From Geosiphon pyriformis (taxonomy: Eukaryota; Glomeromycota; Glomeromycetes; Archaeosporales; Geosiphonaceae): a DNA stretch of 64,000 bases. How positions within the stretch are numbered: the stretch's first letter is position 1; every line of letters begins with the position of its first letter. The position numbers and the translations under genes were made by a program. The stretch is from contig JAAOMT010000448.1 in the NCBI GenBank assembly GCA_016748015.1, positions 62,001-126,000 on the forward strand. Direction: 5' to 3'. This document shows positions 34,561 through 46,330 of the stretch, one piece after another. The notes under the pieces were generated by a model, which worked only from the letters and a program-made list of their open reading frames with translations, made no database searches and was not told the origin of the DNA.

Positions 34561-36638
34561 CTGGTATAATTTAAATGACTGGTTTAATAAACTGGAAATT
34601 GGTTGGTGTATTACCATTACCAATCTTCAATTCTGCTAAATGTGAATGATTTTCAGTTTTGAATTTCTGATTAGTATTAATACAATTATTTAGAGTAATG
34701 CTTAAATTTGCTGGAATTGATAAATAACTTATAACTGTGACTAATATATTATTAGTGCTGAAGTTTAATATACTGGAGATAAATATATTGATTATTGTAT
34801 TATTGAGGTGTAATAAGACTAATATTAATATTGTTCTTAATTTAAGATATAATTTGAAGTTTGAAACCAATAATTGAGATTTTAATATTAATTTCCTAAT
34901 TATTGGTTATTAAATCTAGAGTGGTAATCTGCTTTTAAATGACTTTGTTTACTATAATAATAGCAATTATATATTTTCTGTTGTCACAGTTGATTTAATA
35001 ATAATAAACATGATTAATTTTAGAAACAAATAAAGTTTTTTTAATTGTCACAACATTGTAAAGACTAATAAATATCTTGATTGTTAGCTTAATATTCCTT
35101 GATTTTCTGATTGATGGCTTTACCAAATTGTTTCAATTTGGTATTCAATTTAGATAATTTGTTCATTACTAGATTTATAGTTTAAGCATAATTGGCTTTA
35201 AGTTCAGTTAATTCAAAATTTCTGGTGTATATAACTGTGTCTTAAAAAGTATTTGGGTGTATTGAACATATTCATTGTAACAAGTTGCTGCACAATCTGC
35301 AAATAAACTGGTTCAAAATCTGTGCTGCTGTAAAGTAATCAGCTTGAATTATCTGAATTTGGTACAGATTCCTATAGAAATATTCTAAATAAGTAGTAAT
35401 TGCTTTAGTATTATTTTGTTTAATTGTGATAAAATTAGTTAATAACTAGTTGATACTGTTGTAATTACTGAAATATTGTAGAAATGCAGTTTTGAACAGA
35501 TCAAAATCTTAAGATTTGTTTACAAAATTTTGATACTATAAGTTAGTAATATCTTGAAGAAAGTATAGAATAGCTTGAATTGCTCTAATATTATTTTATC
35601 TATTGGCTGCAATGGTTTTTTTCATATTATTTAGCTATACTTAAACAGTATTTTTTTTGCTGGTAAACTTTTCTAGTTTGACAATGAATGTATATATTAT
35701 TAATGCAAATTGTTATGATTGTGGCTGTTATTAAAATTGTGATTATGATATGGCAATAGATATAACTAGTAAATTGATTATAATAATTGAAAGTAAATAT
35801 TGCTAAAGAATAAAAATGGAATTTGGATTGTTCTGGTTTTTTAGAGTTTGAACAATCAGAGTTATGATTTCTGAATTAATTAGAATTAGGTTTTAATTAT
35901 TATTTCTCTGATTACTGTCTTTTTTTTCAATTTGGTATATTTTTAATAACTGGTAGATCCAAAATTTGATTAAAGTGGTAGTAATTAAAGTTTTAATGAT
36001 GTTGTTAGTCATAATTTAAATTCTTTAAAAAAATTGCTATAGATTTCTAATAATTTGACTTTTTCCTAATTATTTTAGAATAAAATTTGAAATAATGGTG
36101 TTTTTGTAATTAATAATAATATAAATTCTAATAGCATATATATAGTACTTTCTAATATATAATAATATGATAGATAAATAAGTAAAATAACTCTTGGTTT
36201 CTTCTAAGTAGATAATTGTATTTTCTTTAGTATTTTTACTGATGTTTGTAATTTTCTCTTGTCTGTAAAGATAATAAAAAATTTCTGCTGGATGTACTTC
36301 TCAATTTTTCTGTTTATTTCTGTAATTAGTAGTATAAACAAATAGTTTAATAAAAGTATAGTGTTTTAGAATAATTTACTGTAGAAATTGTTAAAGATAG
36401 CTTCTGGATTTTTTTGTCTCCTAAGTAAAATTTAATTTTTTTATTGACATAAAAATTGAAAGCTAATTCTGTTGACCAATAATTACTTGTTAGTTCAAGG
36501 TAAATTTGGTAATATTAAAATAAAAATTTCACAAATCTTAAATGATTTTCTCTTATGATTTTTTAGTTTGCTACTTTTCTGAATAGTTGATATTGGTATT
36601 GGTTTTTTGTTAAATTATATCTTACAGAAAGCACTAAA
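34561..36638 (-). pseudogene. Element C gag (decayed)
   Basis: Zinc knuckle and Gln-rich tail lie at about 34571-35060, capsid at about 35060-35720, and the N-terminal Met-poor region at about 35720-36638. All align to A and B but carry dense stops. The decayed primer-binding site is at 36621-36636 (minus strand begins TAGTGCTTTCTGTAAG). Confidence 0.7.
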
Positions 36639-37461
36639 TGTTATAGATAATTATTTGAAGTGTTAATACAAATAATAAACCTGTAACTTGGTGCTCAATA
36701 ACTAGTAGTGTTGATAATTTTTAAAGATTTTAAAGTTTAAAAGTTTTGGTTGAGTTCTTTGTATAATAGATAGAGATTCAATTGATAGTTTTTTTAATGA
36801 ATTTTTTTTTTCAGCATAGTGGTCAGTTTATTTTAACAGTTATGCTTTTCTGGTAAGCTATTCTTAAATTTTTACTCTTATTCCCAAATTTTTTACCAAG
36901 TTATTCTTAACATCAAATACTTAATGCTTAATTTTTTTAATTAATTAGTAAACAACAAAAATAAAAATAAAAATAAAATAAAAATAAAATAAAATAAAAA
37001 AAATTAGTATCTTGTCAATAGTTATAATCAAGAATTATTAGTTCAATATGATTAAGTGTTGATAGCATAAAAGTATTTAATATTTTTAATTAAACAATAA
37101 TAACATAAATTGAATGATAATTAAATATTTTTATTAATATAAATGTGTTTCCATTTCAAGTTATAGAAAACTATCTTTTAAAAAGAGTGTATTAAGATTC
37201 TGAACTCTATTAAATTCTAAATACTTTTTTTGTTTTTAATATTCTTACTATATATACATAATTTGTGTTATATGAAATTTTTAGAAATTCTGCAATTTTT
37301 TGAAAAAAATTCTAAAATTTAAAATTTTGGAATTCTGCAATTTCCTGAGAAAAATTCTGGAATTTTGAAATTCTGGAATTCAGTAATTTCTTATTTTACT
37401 ATATTTATTTCTAATTGGCTATTTTATCTATTTTTATAATTCTTAATTTTTATAAGTAACA
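36639..37461 (-). repeat. 5' LTR of element C (823 bp)
   Basis: Plus-strand termini are TGTTATAG and AAGTAACA. Partner of 6743-7554. It contains a poly(AAAAT)-like run near 36955-37000, GAATTCTG-type repeats at 37260-37390 and a TATATA block near 37251. Outer flank ATAC pairs with ACAC at 6739-6742. Confidence 0.9.
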
Positions 37462-38046
37462 ATACTTCTCAAAATTATTAATTTCTGAAAACAGTTTTTT
37501 GACTACTGCACATTTTTTTTAAGACATTTTTTCAACAATTTTATTTAATTTAATATCTAAAATAAAAAACCTTTTAACAGAAATATTGACTAAATTTTTA
37601 AAAAAAAAAAATACCAGAAGAAAATTCAAAAAAACATTATTATTATTATTACTCAAGAAATTGATTTTCTCTAATAGCTTTTCCAAAGCTTTTTTGGTCT
37701 TTATCTGTAAACTTTTTAATGTTTGGTCAAAATTTACTTTAACAAAATTGATACTTTTACTATAGTTAATATTAGTTTTCTTAATCAAACACTTTATTTT
37801 CATATTAATATTATAAAATTTAGTGGAGTCACTAGTTTTTAAGTTCCAAGTACAACCACTTAGTCTCTTGGCAGACACTTTTCTATTACTAACATCATTT
37901 TCCAAAACACTACTTTTTTTTGATATAATAGTTTTAATATTAACACTAAAGTCAAAATCTTTAATAGACTTTTTTATGACAACAATACTAAGGCCAACAG
38001 TAGTCTTGTAATCAAGCAGAAACAATTTGGATTTATTGTACTAAAT
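37462..38046 (-). pseudogene. LINE1 N-terminal coding part
   Basis: Frame 37519-38025 reads LDYKTTVGLSIVVIKKSIKD, then NDVSNRKVSAKRLSGCTWNLKTSDSTKFYN and KTKKALEKLLEKINFLSNNNNN. This matches LINE3 from about 57740 to 58260 without gaps. It joins to 6742 when element C is removed. Substitutions are mostly toward A/T. A plus-strand frame at 37823-38011 is its shadow. Confidence 0.88.
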
Positions 38047-38059
38047 AATTAAAATTTTT

Positions 38060-39370
38060 ATTCAATAAATATACTTTTTTTGTAAATTTAAATATAAAAA
38101 AGAAAAAAGTTTTTTTTTATAAGTTAATTTGTTTAATTTTTTTATTATAATTTGTTTAGTTTTAGTAAATTTAAAATTAAATTATTTTTATTTAGTATTT
38201 TATTACTATTGTTCAAATTAAATATTGTTTTTTTATTGAAAAAAAATTTTTTATAAAATTTTAATTTAAAATATTATTATTTTACTTAAATTATTAATGT
38301 TATTAGCTTAAAATACTGGATTTTTAAAGAATAATTGTTAATAATAATAAACTGCTTATTAATTATAATAAGCTTTTTTAAAAACATATTATTATATTAA
38401 AATACTTAATATTTTTATCTAATTTGTTAATTTTATATAAAATAATATTTTTTGAAATAAAATAACTTTTTTTTTTACTTTTTTTTTAGTTATGTTTTTA
38501 GTAATACTGTTTATTATAAATATAATATAATGTTATTTGGTTTAATAAATGTCTTAATCATATTTAAATAATTAATAAAATGTAATTTATTTTGAAATAC
38601 TTTGAAAATTAATAATTATTTATTTGAATAATAATGTTTACTTATTTATTTTTAATAAATTATTTTATTTTATTTAATTGTTTTTAACATATCAAATTAA
38701 AACTTAATATTAAAAAATGGTTTTTTAAAAAACAAATCTTATTTTTTTGGATTATATAATTGGAAAAAATAAAATTTAATCCAATCTATTAAAATTAATT
38801 TAATAAATAATAATGCTTAAAAATAGAAATTATTTTTTTAAAGTTTGAAAATGATAAATACATGGAAAATATAATAATAAAAAACTCTTAAACTTATTAA
38901 AAATTAAGAAAGTTTTGGTTGTTTAGTATCTTAAACTGTTTTTATATATATTTTCAATGAAAATTATGTTTTAATTATTTTTTATAAATTTTTAAATCTT
39001 GAAAAGATTATTATTTAATTATTTTTATAAAATAATTAATCAAAAGATGGTCAAATTTCAAAAAGTCATTTAATTTTATTATCGAGATTAAGAATTTGAT
39101 AAATTCAAATGATTTTAATTAATAATAATTTTCTCTTTAAGCAAACTAAAAAATAACTACATTAATGAAAAATATTATTATTATTATTATTATTCTATAT
39201 TAAAGATGAATTCTTTTAATATTTAGAAAATTTGAATGAAAAATATCGAATTACACATTTTAAAATTTTAAATGTCTCTAATACTTATATTGAGTCTTAA
39301 TATGTAAATAATTGGTTATTTAATAAATGGCAATTGATATGTAAATGGTTGTATAAAGCAATAGTGATAC
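38060..39370. other. Extremely AT-rich intergenic stretch
   Basis: No usable open frame and no match to the elements in the window. It contains poly(T)/poly(A) runs and a short (ATT)n tract near 39174-39194. Confidence 0.6.
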
Positions 39371-39679
39371 AGAATTTTTCATGCTTTTACATGAAACTGA
39401 ACTGTTCGTTTAGGTAACAATACAATGAGACTTTCTTGGCGTTGTTTGTGTACTATAGCTACTTAAATTTATTCTCAATTAAACCTGATTTGTAGCAAGT
39501 AATAGTTTGATAATGAATAACGACATTTTATAATTTGTTAACGTTAGAGAAACAGCATAAATATCAACTCTGCCTTTAATGAATTACATTCTAAAAGTAC
39601 TATCAAATAAAGCTTTTCAAAGTAAATCTCTATTTATCAAAAAATTCTCATAATAACCTATTCACATTGTATTCACACC

Positions 39680-40349
39680 ATGGAAAATAAAGAAATTAAA
39701 ATGGATCTTCCAGAAACTCATGATTCCAACCTGTGTGAATACAAAAAGGTAATATATCATTTCATACAAGTGTCTGTAGCAATCATCTCTACCTTTTAAT
39801 AAAATTATTATTTTTATTTATTTTCAGGAATCAATCAAAACCACAAACCAATTGCCCCCACCGAGCATTGTTAATACGAATGATACAAACCCCATTGCGC
39901 CTGGGCCTATTCAAAATGAATTACTTGCAAACTTCTTTAAAGAAGTGCTTGCAAAGAGAGCCTCAACAAACCAACCGCCTGGACCTCAAGGATCTAGTCA
40001 GTCAACAGTAACCACAAATGTGTCAACACGAAAGATGGTGAAAAAAGAAATAGAAAAGCTTCCTCCTCTTACGCCTGGGACTACTCAAAATGAAGTACTT
40101 GCAAACTTCTTTAAAGAATTGCTTGCAAAGAGAGCCTCAACAAACCAACCGCCTGGACCTCAAGAATCTAGTCAGTCAACAGTAACCACAAATGTGTCAA
40201 CACGAAAGATGGTGAAAAAAGAAATAGAAAAGCTTCCTCCTCTTACGCCTGGGACTACTCAAAATGAAGTACTTGCAAACTTCTTTCAAGAATTGCTTGC
40301 AAAGAAAAACTCAAAAAACCAACCGCCTGGACCTCAAGGATCTAGTTAG
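39680..40349 (+). CDS. Host-like two-exon gene encoding three 58-residue tandem repeats
   Basis: Exon 1 is 39680-39748 (23 codons from ATG, MENKEIKMDLPETHDSNLCE). A 79-bp intron follows at 39749-39827 with GT...TTTTCAG borders. Exon 2 is 39828-40349, giving 196 residues. The protein carries tandem units of 174 bp (phases at 39911, 40085 and 40259) with the core NEVLANFFKELLAKRASTNQ, then PPGPQ, then STVTTNVSTRKMVKKEIEK. It is hydrophilic, with a predicted amphipathic helix per unit, and has no signal peptide or membrane segment. Base composition is clearly richer in G+C than its surroundings. The stop TAG at 40347 sits where units 1 and 2 have CAG, and the frame continues for 24 codons to TGA at 40422. 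Family not recognised. A real single-copy gene is likely but unproven. Confidence 0.6.
39749..39827 (+). other. Intron of the tandem-repeat gene
   Basis: GTAATA donor after AAAAAG and a pyrimidine/A-rich TTTATTTTCAG acceptor. Splicing joins exon 1 in frame to the repeat-coding exon. Length of 79 bp is typical of fungal introns. Confidence 0.6.
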
Positions 40350-40424
40350 TCCACAGTAACCACAAATGTGTCAACACGAAAGATGGTAAAAGAAGAAATA
40401 GATAAAATGTTGTACTGGAAGTGA
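40350..40424 (+). other. In-frame coding-like extension after the TAG stop
   Basis: Reads STVTTNVSTRKMVKEEIDKM and ends at TGA 40422-40424. It is the remainder of the third repeat unit, so the gene was probably longer before a CAG-to-TAG change, or the stop is read through in some transcripts. Confidence 0.5.
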
Positions 40425-41397
40425 TGTTGAAAAGTAGATGGGTCACCATGACGATTCTTCGAATTGCCTTTTTCTTTTGTTCCTAACCAAGATTTTATAT
40501 CCCACGAATTTTTACTTTGAAACTTCCTGTTATTATGACTCCTCGGCTTAAATTTGTGATACATATATACACATATATATAACCTTCCTCCCTTCTCATA
40601 CGTGTATCATACTTTCGACAAATACTCTATATATCCAAGTTTATAAATATCTTTAAGACACGTTGTATTTTTTTCCAGTTTTCGATGGTTTTACTATGGT
40701 GTTTGTTGTATTTGTTTTTTCTGTTTCATGAACATACCCTCATAAAAATATATTCTCATATAATGGTGTCTCAAATTAGGCAGGTTGAAATATTTGTGGA
40801 TTGGCATCGATATTTCAATAATTTCTTGGATTCTTTTTCGCCTATCGAGTTTTTTTAATTTGGGAATTGGATTATCGATAAATTTTCAAACATACAACCT
40901 TTATATCTTTCATATCCTGTTAGAATTTATTTAAAAAACATGGCTTCAATATTTGATATATAGCACTAAAGAGGTCCAATAAACCAACAACAGAAAGATT
41001 TATACTAAAATTTTCCATCGCTCTTTTGCTCTCTTGCTCTTTTGCTCTCTTGTTCTCTTGCTCACTTGTTCTCTTGCTCACTTGTTCTCTTAATCTCTTG
41101 CTCACTTGTTCAACTCCTTTTCCTTTCACTCTTCTCTAGTTTTTCTTTTGGACTGAATTATCAGCCACATTAAATATTTTGATGATTGACTTTTTTTTGT
41201 TATACAAAGGATCACTTGAATTTTATGCAGAGAACATGAAAAAAGAATAGGGAAAGCGAGGATGGAATATTATTACTAGTAAATTCATAATAATTATTTT
41301 TAGTAGGTGGATAATAGATTAAACTCTTAATAATTTTTATTAATTACTTAGGTACTTTGTCAATCTACTCGATTTTGAAACTATAATTCAATAACGA
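40425..41397. other. Intergenic region with a short minisatellite
   Basis: No convincing gene. (TA)n-like ATATATACACATATATATAA lies at 40560-40580. A CTCTTGCTCA/CTTGTT repeat runs at about 41018-41112; the minus-strand frame 40920-41129 is just this repeat (KRxxEQ units). Confidence 0.55.
41016..41113. repeat. Minisatellite of about 10-bp CTCTTGCTCN units
   Basis: Alternating CTCTTGCTCT, TTTGCTCT, CTCTTGTTCT and CACTTGTTCT units in tandem. No sign of function. Confidence 0.75.
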
Positions 41398-41741
41398 NNN
41401 NNNNNNNNNNNNNNNNNNNNNNNNNNNNNNNNNNNNNNNNNNNNNNNNNNNNNNNNNNNNNNNNNNNNNNNNNNNNNNNNNNNNNNNNNNNNNNNNNNNN
41501 NNNNNNNNNNNNNNNNNNNNNNNNNNNNNNNNNNNNNNNNNNNNNNNNNNNNNNNNNNNNNNNNNNNNNNNNNNNNNNNNNNNNNNNNNNNNNNNNNNNN
41601 NNNNNNNNNNNNNNNNNNNNNNNNNNNNNNNNNNNNNNNNNNNNNNNNNNNNNNNNNNNNNNNNNNNNNNNNNNNNNNNNNNNNNNNNNNNNNNNNNNNN
41701 NNNNNNNNNNNNNNNNNNNNNNNNNNNNNNNNNNNNNNNNN
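41398..41741. other. Assembly gap (344 N)
   Basis: A run of N. Sequence right of it starts exactly at the primer-binding site of an old retrotransposon, so the gap may hide the inside of that element. Its true size is unknown. Confidence 0.99.
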
Positions 41742-42410
41742 ACAACCTCACAGAAAGCACCATTTTTATATTATAGTAAAATGTAACATGCTAATGGATA
41801 GCCAAAAAGAACAGTATTATATGGCAATAAAAATAATCAAAAAGTAATTTAACTTTAATAAGCAAATTAAATTAGTAAGAATTCAATGTGTAAAATCAAT
41901 CTCATAAATATTTTAGTCGTTATTCTTTCCAAAAAGTAACAAAAGAATCTGAAAATAGAGAAATAATTTGTAGTGTCAACAAAAAATAATACATTAGTAT
42001 AATTCTATGCTTTATATTAGCACTCTTAGAATTTAATATTAGATATCAATTGTATTTTTCTGTAAATATTTATTCAATATACTTTACAAAAACTAACAAT
42101 TATACAAATTAAGAAAAGAAACAATATAGCAAAAAAAGTTGATATTATTGTATTAATCTTTGTTTTAAATAAAACAATGATTAAGTTAGTAATTATATTA
42201 ATGATTTGGTTAATAATTAGATTAATAATTAAATCAATAAACAAGTTAATAACTAAGTCAATAATCAAGTTATTAATTAAATTAATAATTATATTAACAA
42301 TTATTTTTAAAAATAAAAAAGTTAATTAATAATATTAGTGGTTAATACATATAATTAACTATGATTAAGTAAATAGATAAAACTAAAAAATAAAAGATTT
42401 AATTATAATA
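41742..42410 (-). repeat. E0: primer-binding site and 5' LTR of an old element
   Basis: Minus-strand primer-binding site TGGTGCTTTCTGTGAGG at 41746-41762, then an LTR from 41769 (TATTATAG) to 42410 (ATTATAATA). It aligns to both LTRs of element E but is much more A/T-altered. It contains an array of TTAATAATTAA/GTCAATAA units at about 42165-42295, expanded compared with E. The minus-strand frame 42074-42268 is this array translated. Confidence 0.8.
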
Positions 42411-42423
42411 ATATTAATTGTAT

Positions 42424-43068
42424 TGTTACGAATTGGAGTAACAAGTTAATAGATAGCAAGGGAGAACAGAATTGTAGAGTGATGAAAGAAATCAAAGGGA
42501 ATTCAACTTCAAAGAGTGAATTAAATGAGTATAGATTCAATATGTGAGATCAGTCTCATAAAATATCTCAGTCACTATATTTTTCAAAAGATAACCAGAG
42601 AATCTAAAGATAGAGAAATAGTTTGTACTGTCAACAAATAATTACACACTGATATAATTTTATGCCTCATGTCAGTACTCTTAGAATTCAATATCAGGTA
42701 TCAAATGTATTCTTCAGTCACGTTTTATTCAATAATCTTTAAATGCTGTAATTATATATTTCAGGAAAAAAGATAAAGAATAACCAACAAGTAATCTTTT
42801 ATTTCAAGATATTCAGATACTTAAAGGTAAGAAAAAAGAAATTAGTGATAAGAAAAAAATTGAGATGAAGTTGTTATTTTATTTTATTTCTTTTTTTTTA
42901 ATTTTTATATGTTTTTCTACAGCTAAGAGATTCATTACTTATATAGCTATCAAAAATAGTTAATAATCAGATTAATAATTACTATCTAAAAATAGGGTGG
43001 CTAATTATATGATATTAATGGCTAATACATGTAATAATTAATAAAAAGTATAGGTTTTAATCATAACA
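42424..43068 (-). repeat. 3' LTR of element E (645 bp)
   Basis: Plus-strand termini are TGTTACGA and CATAACA. It matches 49354-49906 plus 50877-50994. A purine-rich minus-strand tract (TGAAGAGAATAA, plus 43069-43080) borders it on the inside. Confidence 0.9.
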
Positions 43069-43079
43069 TTATTCTCTTC

Positions 43080-43690
43080 AAAGAGATTAAGCTCTGGCAA
43101 AATCAAGTTATTCATAATATAATCTATTTAAAGAGTTTTATCTAACTCAAAGCTAACTAATTTGTTGAAGTTTTTTGTAGATAGAATATATAATACTTGA
43201 GATAAAATGAGTTTTGTATTCAAGAGATTAAATCTTTGTATTAGGATTTTGGCTCTTTTAGCAATAATTAAAACTCTTGGGACATCTAACTATATAATAC
43301 TCAAAATTTCTGTCTGTATCTCTGAAGTTGTTTTTTTCATAAGTTTCATATTTTTTATGATTTCTTCAAAGTAACCATAGAGTTTTAATTGTTTTCTATA
43401 TAACAAATTTCTGTTTATGGGCAAGATTTTTTGGATTGTTTTTCCAATTGTGCTAAAAAGTGAGAGTATAATTGCTGTTATACTTTTTAACAGATATTTA
43501 TTCATTTTACTACCAATTTTTTTTCTTCTGGTAGTAGTTTTCTTTGGTTTAATAACAGTATGTGTTCTACTGTTATCAATTATGGTGATTTGTTTTCCAA
43601 TACTTATAGAGAATATAGAAGATGTTTTGAATATTTTAATTCAGAAAATAATTGTTCATGTTAATTGAAGATACTTTTGTTTTAAGAATA
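43080..43690 (-). pseudogene. Element E post-integrase frame with one hydrophobic segment
   Basis: Minus frame 43290-43505, extended upstream on the same strand, reads a basic stretch (KPKKTTTRRKK) followed by SITAIILSLFSTIG and then a Lys/Glu-rich helix (KLYGYFEEIIKNMKLMKK). A stop after EILSII interrupts a further conserved-looking tail. The plus-strand frame 43417-43668 looks strongly hydrophobic but is a shadow. I cannot link it to the post-integrase proteins of A/B or G. One possible membrane segment is visible. Function unknown. Confidence 0.45.
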
Positions 43691-44905
43691 ATGCATTTAT
43701 TTATACTTAATTTTTGCTAATCATTTGAGTCAATATTACTACAACAAACAACTAATTAGGTTATTTATGATATTTTTTAAGTCATGTATCATGAACAGAA
43801 TAATCATTGAAAATTGTTTTAGATTGATCTTGAAAAATATAAAAACTATTGTTCAAAACTTTGTTGACTATAAAAGATTCTTTTCACCAGCTGGAGAATT
43901 TATTACTATATATATTATCTCTATCTGAATAGTATTCCAATATCAAGTTACCAATACTTAAAGAAAGTGTTTTATAGGTTTTTTTTTCTTAAGCTTTTCT
44001 TGAAATTGTTTTATCTTTTTAAAAGCAATTATTCATGCTTTTATCAAGAAGTCAAGAATAGTACCAAGTTTTTTTTGCAAAATGTCTTTGTAATTTTCTA
44101 TTGTGATCTCTTTAAAAAGTATTGTTTCAATGTCAATTTCTATTGGTAGTGTTGTCATGCATTCATAGAACAGATAAAAAGGTTCATAATTTGTTATGTT
44201 ATGATTCACAGTTCTATAAGTAAACAAGGCTAAAGACAGTACTTTGTTCCATAAGTTTGTTTTTTTACTGGTTTTGGCTAAGATTTTACATAATATTCTA
44301 TTAAAATGTTCTACTAAGCCATTTGTTTGAGGGTGGTAAGGAGAAAAAAGTTTATAACATATTCCCATTTTTTACAAAGTTTTTCAACCAGTGTACTGAA
44401 AAAAGCTCTTCCTTTATTAGATAAAAGTTCTTTGGGACAGTTATAATAGCAAATAATATCTTCATATATGAAGTTGCTATTAAGATTGCTGTTTAGTCTG
44501 GAGTGACTCTTGCTTCTACTCATTTTGTAAGATAGTTAGTAGCTGTGATAATGTATCTATTGCCATCAAGAGTTATTGTTAAAGATCCAATAATATTTAT
44601 ACCAATTTTGTTAAATGATTAATCAACAGAGATTGGATGAATATCTTTTTTATGATTGGGTTTGCTTCTTCTTTGGCAAATGTCACAGATTTTGATATAT
44701 TTAGCAATGTTTTTTTTTAAGATAGACCAATAATAGTGAACTAAGATTTTCTGAATTGTTTTTGTTTTTCCAAAGTGTCTAGTTAATGAGTTAGTATGCA
44801 TGTTGTATATTACAATTTCTCTTTTTTCAAATCTGATAACTTTTTGGGAATGGTCAGGATCTTTTTTATTTCTTTTATATAACTGGTTTTGGCAAATCAA
44901 ATAGA
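43691..44905 (-). pseudogene. Element E integrase
   Basis: Zinc module at 44619-44900: NMHTNSLTRHFGKT (His pair) and CDICQRR (Cys pair). Core at 44314-44523: CPKELLSNKGRAFFS, with the second catalytic Asp changed to Asn. Then 44033-44368: PYHPQTNGLVEHFNR with the Glu kept. The C-terminal part towards 43850 has SFIVNKVLNNSFYI. Frames shift near 44370 and 44600. Not functional. Confidence 0.85.
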
Positions 44906-46330
44906 AGTTTAATTGTTTGCATAAATGTTTTTTTTGCTGTTGAATGTATTTTGGTGGGTATTATCTTTTATCTAAAAATTCTATTAAGACAGAGTAGTTG
45001 TCCAAGTCCATTATTGTGTTTATTTATAAGAGTATTACTAATAATTAAGTTGGTTTAGTGGAAAGGTTGTATTATTACTAGATGATAAGTTTAAAGAAAG
45101 CATTAGTGTTTTGATGATTTGCTCTTTTGTGGTGTTGAATATTATAGTCGAATTTATCTAGGTAAAGTATCCAGTGAGTTATTTGTTTGTGTTCTAGCTT
45201 TTTTTTATTATGCAGCCAAACCAAAGCTTGATGATCTGTTATCACTAAGAATTTTACACCAAGAAAATATTAATCCTAGTAACTAATAATCCAAACTATT
45301 GCTAAGTATTTTTGTTCAGTTACTGAATAGTTTTTTTCTGCTGGTGTAAGAGATTTACTGGCATATGCTATAGTATGTTCTTTGCCATCTTCATCTTTTT
45401 GTGAGAAGACAGTGCAAAGTCCATAACCAGATACATCAGTGTAAAAAATAAAAGATTGGTTCAGATCAAGTTGCTTAAGAATTGGTTCAATAACAAGTTT
45501 TTCCTTCAGAATTTCAAAAGCTTTTTGTTAATAAGTATTCCAGTAGTAATTGACATTTTTCTTAAGTAGCTGATTAAAAAGAAAGACAATTTTGGAGAAA
45601 TTTTTGATAAATTTGCAATAGTAAAAAGCCAAACCAAGGAAAGAGCATAGTTCAGAAATATTCATTGGTTGTCTAATGTTCTGGACTTTTTCAATCTTAG
45701 TTGGATCAGAGAAAATTCTATCTTTTGTAATAAGATGACCAAAAAACTAGGTAAATTGATGTCCAAAAAAAGATTTGATTAAGTTGATTTTAAGCATTTC
45801 TGAACAGATCAAAAACTTTTTGCAAGTGTTCAAAATATTCATCACAGATTTTTGAATATACTATTATGTTGTCTAAGTAGACCAGAACAAAGTTTTTTTT
45901 TACTGATTCAAACACTTTGTTCATTAAGTATTGAAAGATGGGAGGAGCATTGGTGAGGCCAAAAGACATGACTGTAAATTCATAGGTGCCATACTTAGTA
46001 ATAAAGGCAGTTTTTTTTTTGCTTTCCAGATCCATCTCTACTTGCCAGAATTTAGCAGTTAAGTTAATGGTTAAAAAGAAAGCAGTACTATTGAATTTAT
46101 CTAACATTGCATTAATTTTGAGGAGTAAGTATATGTTTCTTATAGTAATGGCATTTAATTGGCAGTAATTAACACAAAAACATAGAGTTCCGCTTTTCTT
46201 GAATATTACTACAATTGAAAAAGCCCATTCACTCTTGGTTTCTTGTATGAATCCAAGATCTTTTATCTGGTTTATTTTTTTCTTGATGAACTCATTATTG
46301 TGTCAATTAAATTGATAAGATTTCAAATAG
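44906..46330 (-). pseudogene. Element E reverse transcriptase and RNase H
   Basis: RT at 45790-46107 reads FFLTINLTAKFWQVEMD (motif A Asp changed to Asn), FTVMSFGLTNAPPIFQYLMN and YLDN at 45868-45879 in place of YLDD. RNase H remnants at about 45000-45480 include IAYASKSLTPAEKNYS-like wording. Two of three catalytic Asp residues of RT are lost by G-to-A type changes. Confidence 0.85.

Noticed and set aside
36955-37000. AAAAT repeat run as possible insertion tail
   Set aside because: It lies within LTR C and has a similar A-rich stretch at the same place in the partner LTR (7045-7090), so it is part of the LTR.
40920-41129. Lys/Glu/Gln-rich small protein on the minus strand
   Set aside because: It translates a CTCTTGCTC minisatellite; no other coding signal.
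41365-41763. 132-codon frame across the N run
   Set aside because: Produced by unknown bases in the assembly gap.
43417-43668. Strongly hydrophobic plus-strand frame resembling an envelope or transporter
   Set aside because: Antisense to the element E post-integrase frame and to A/T-rich sequence; hydrophobicity results from T-rich codons.
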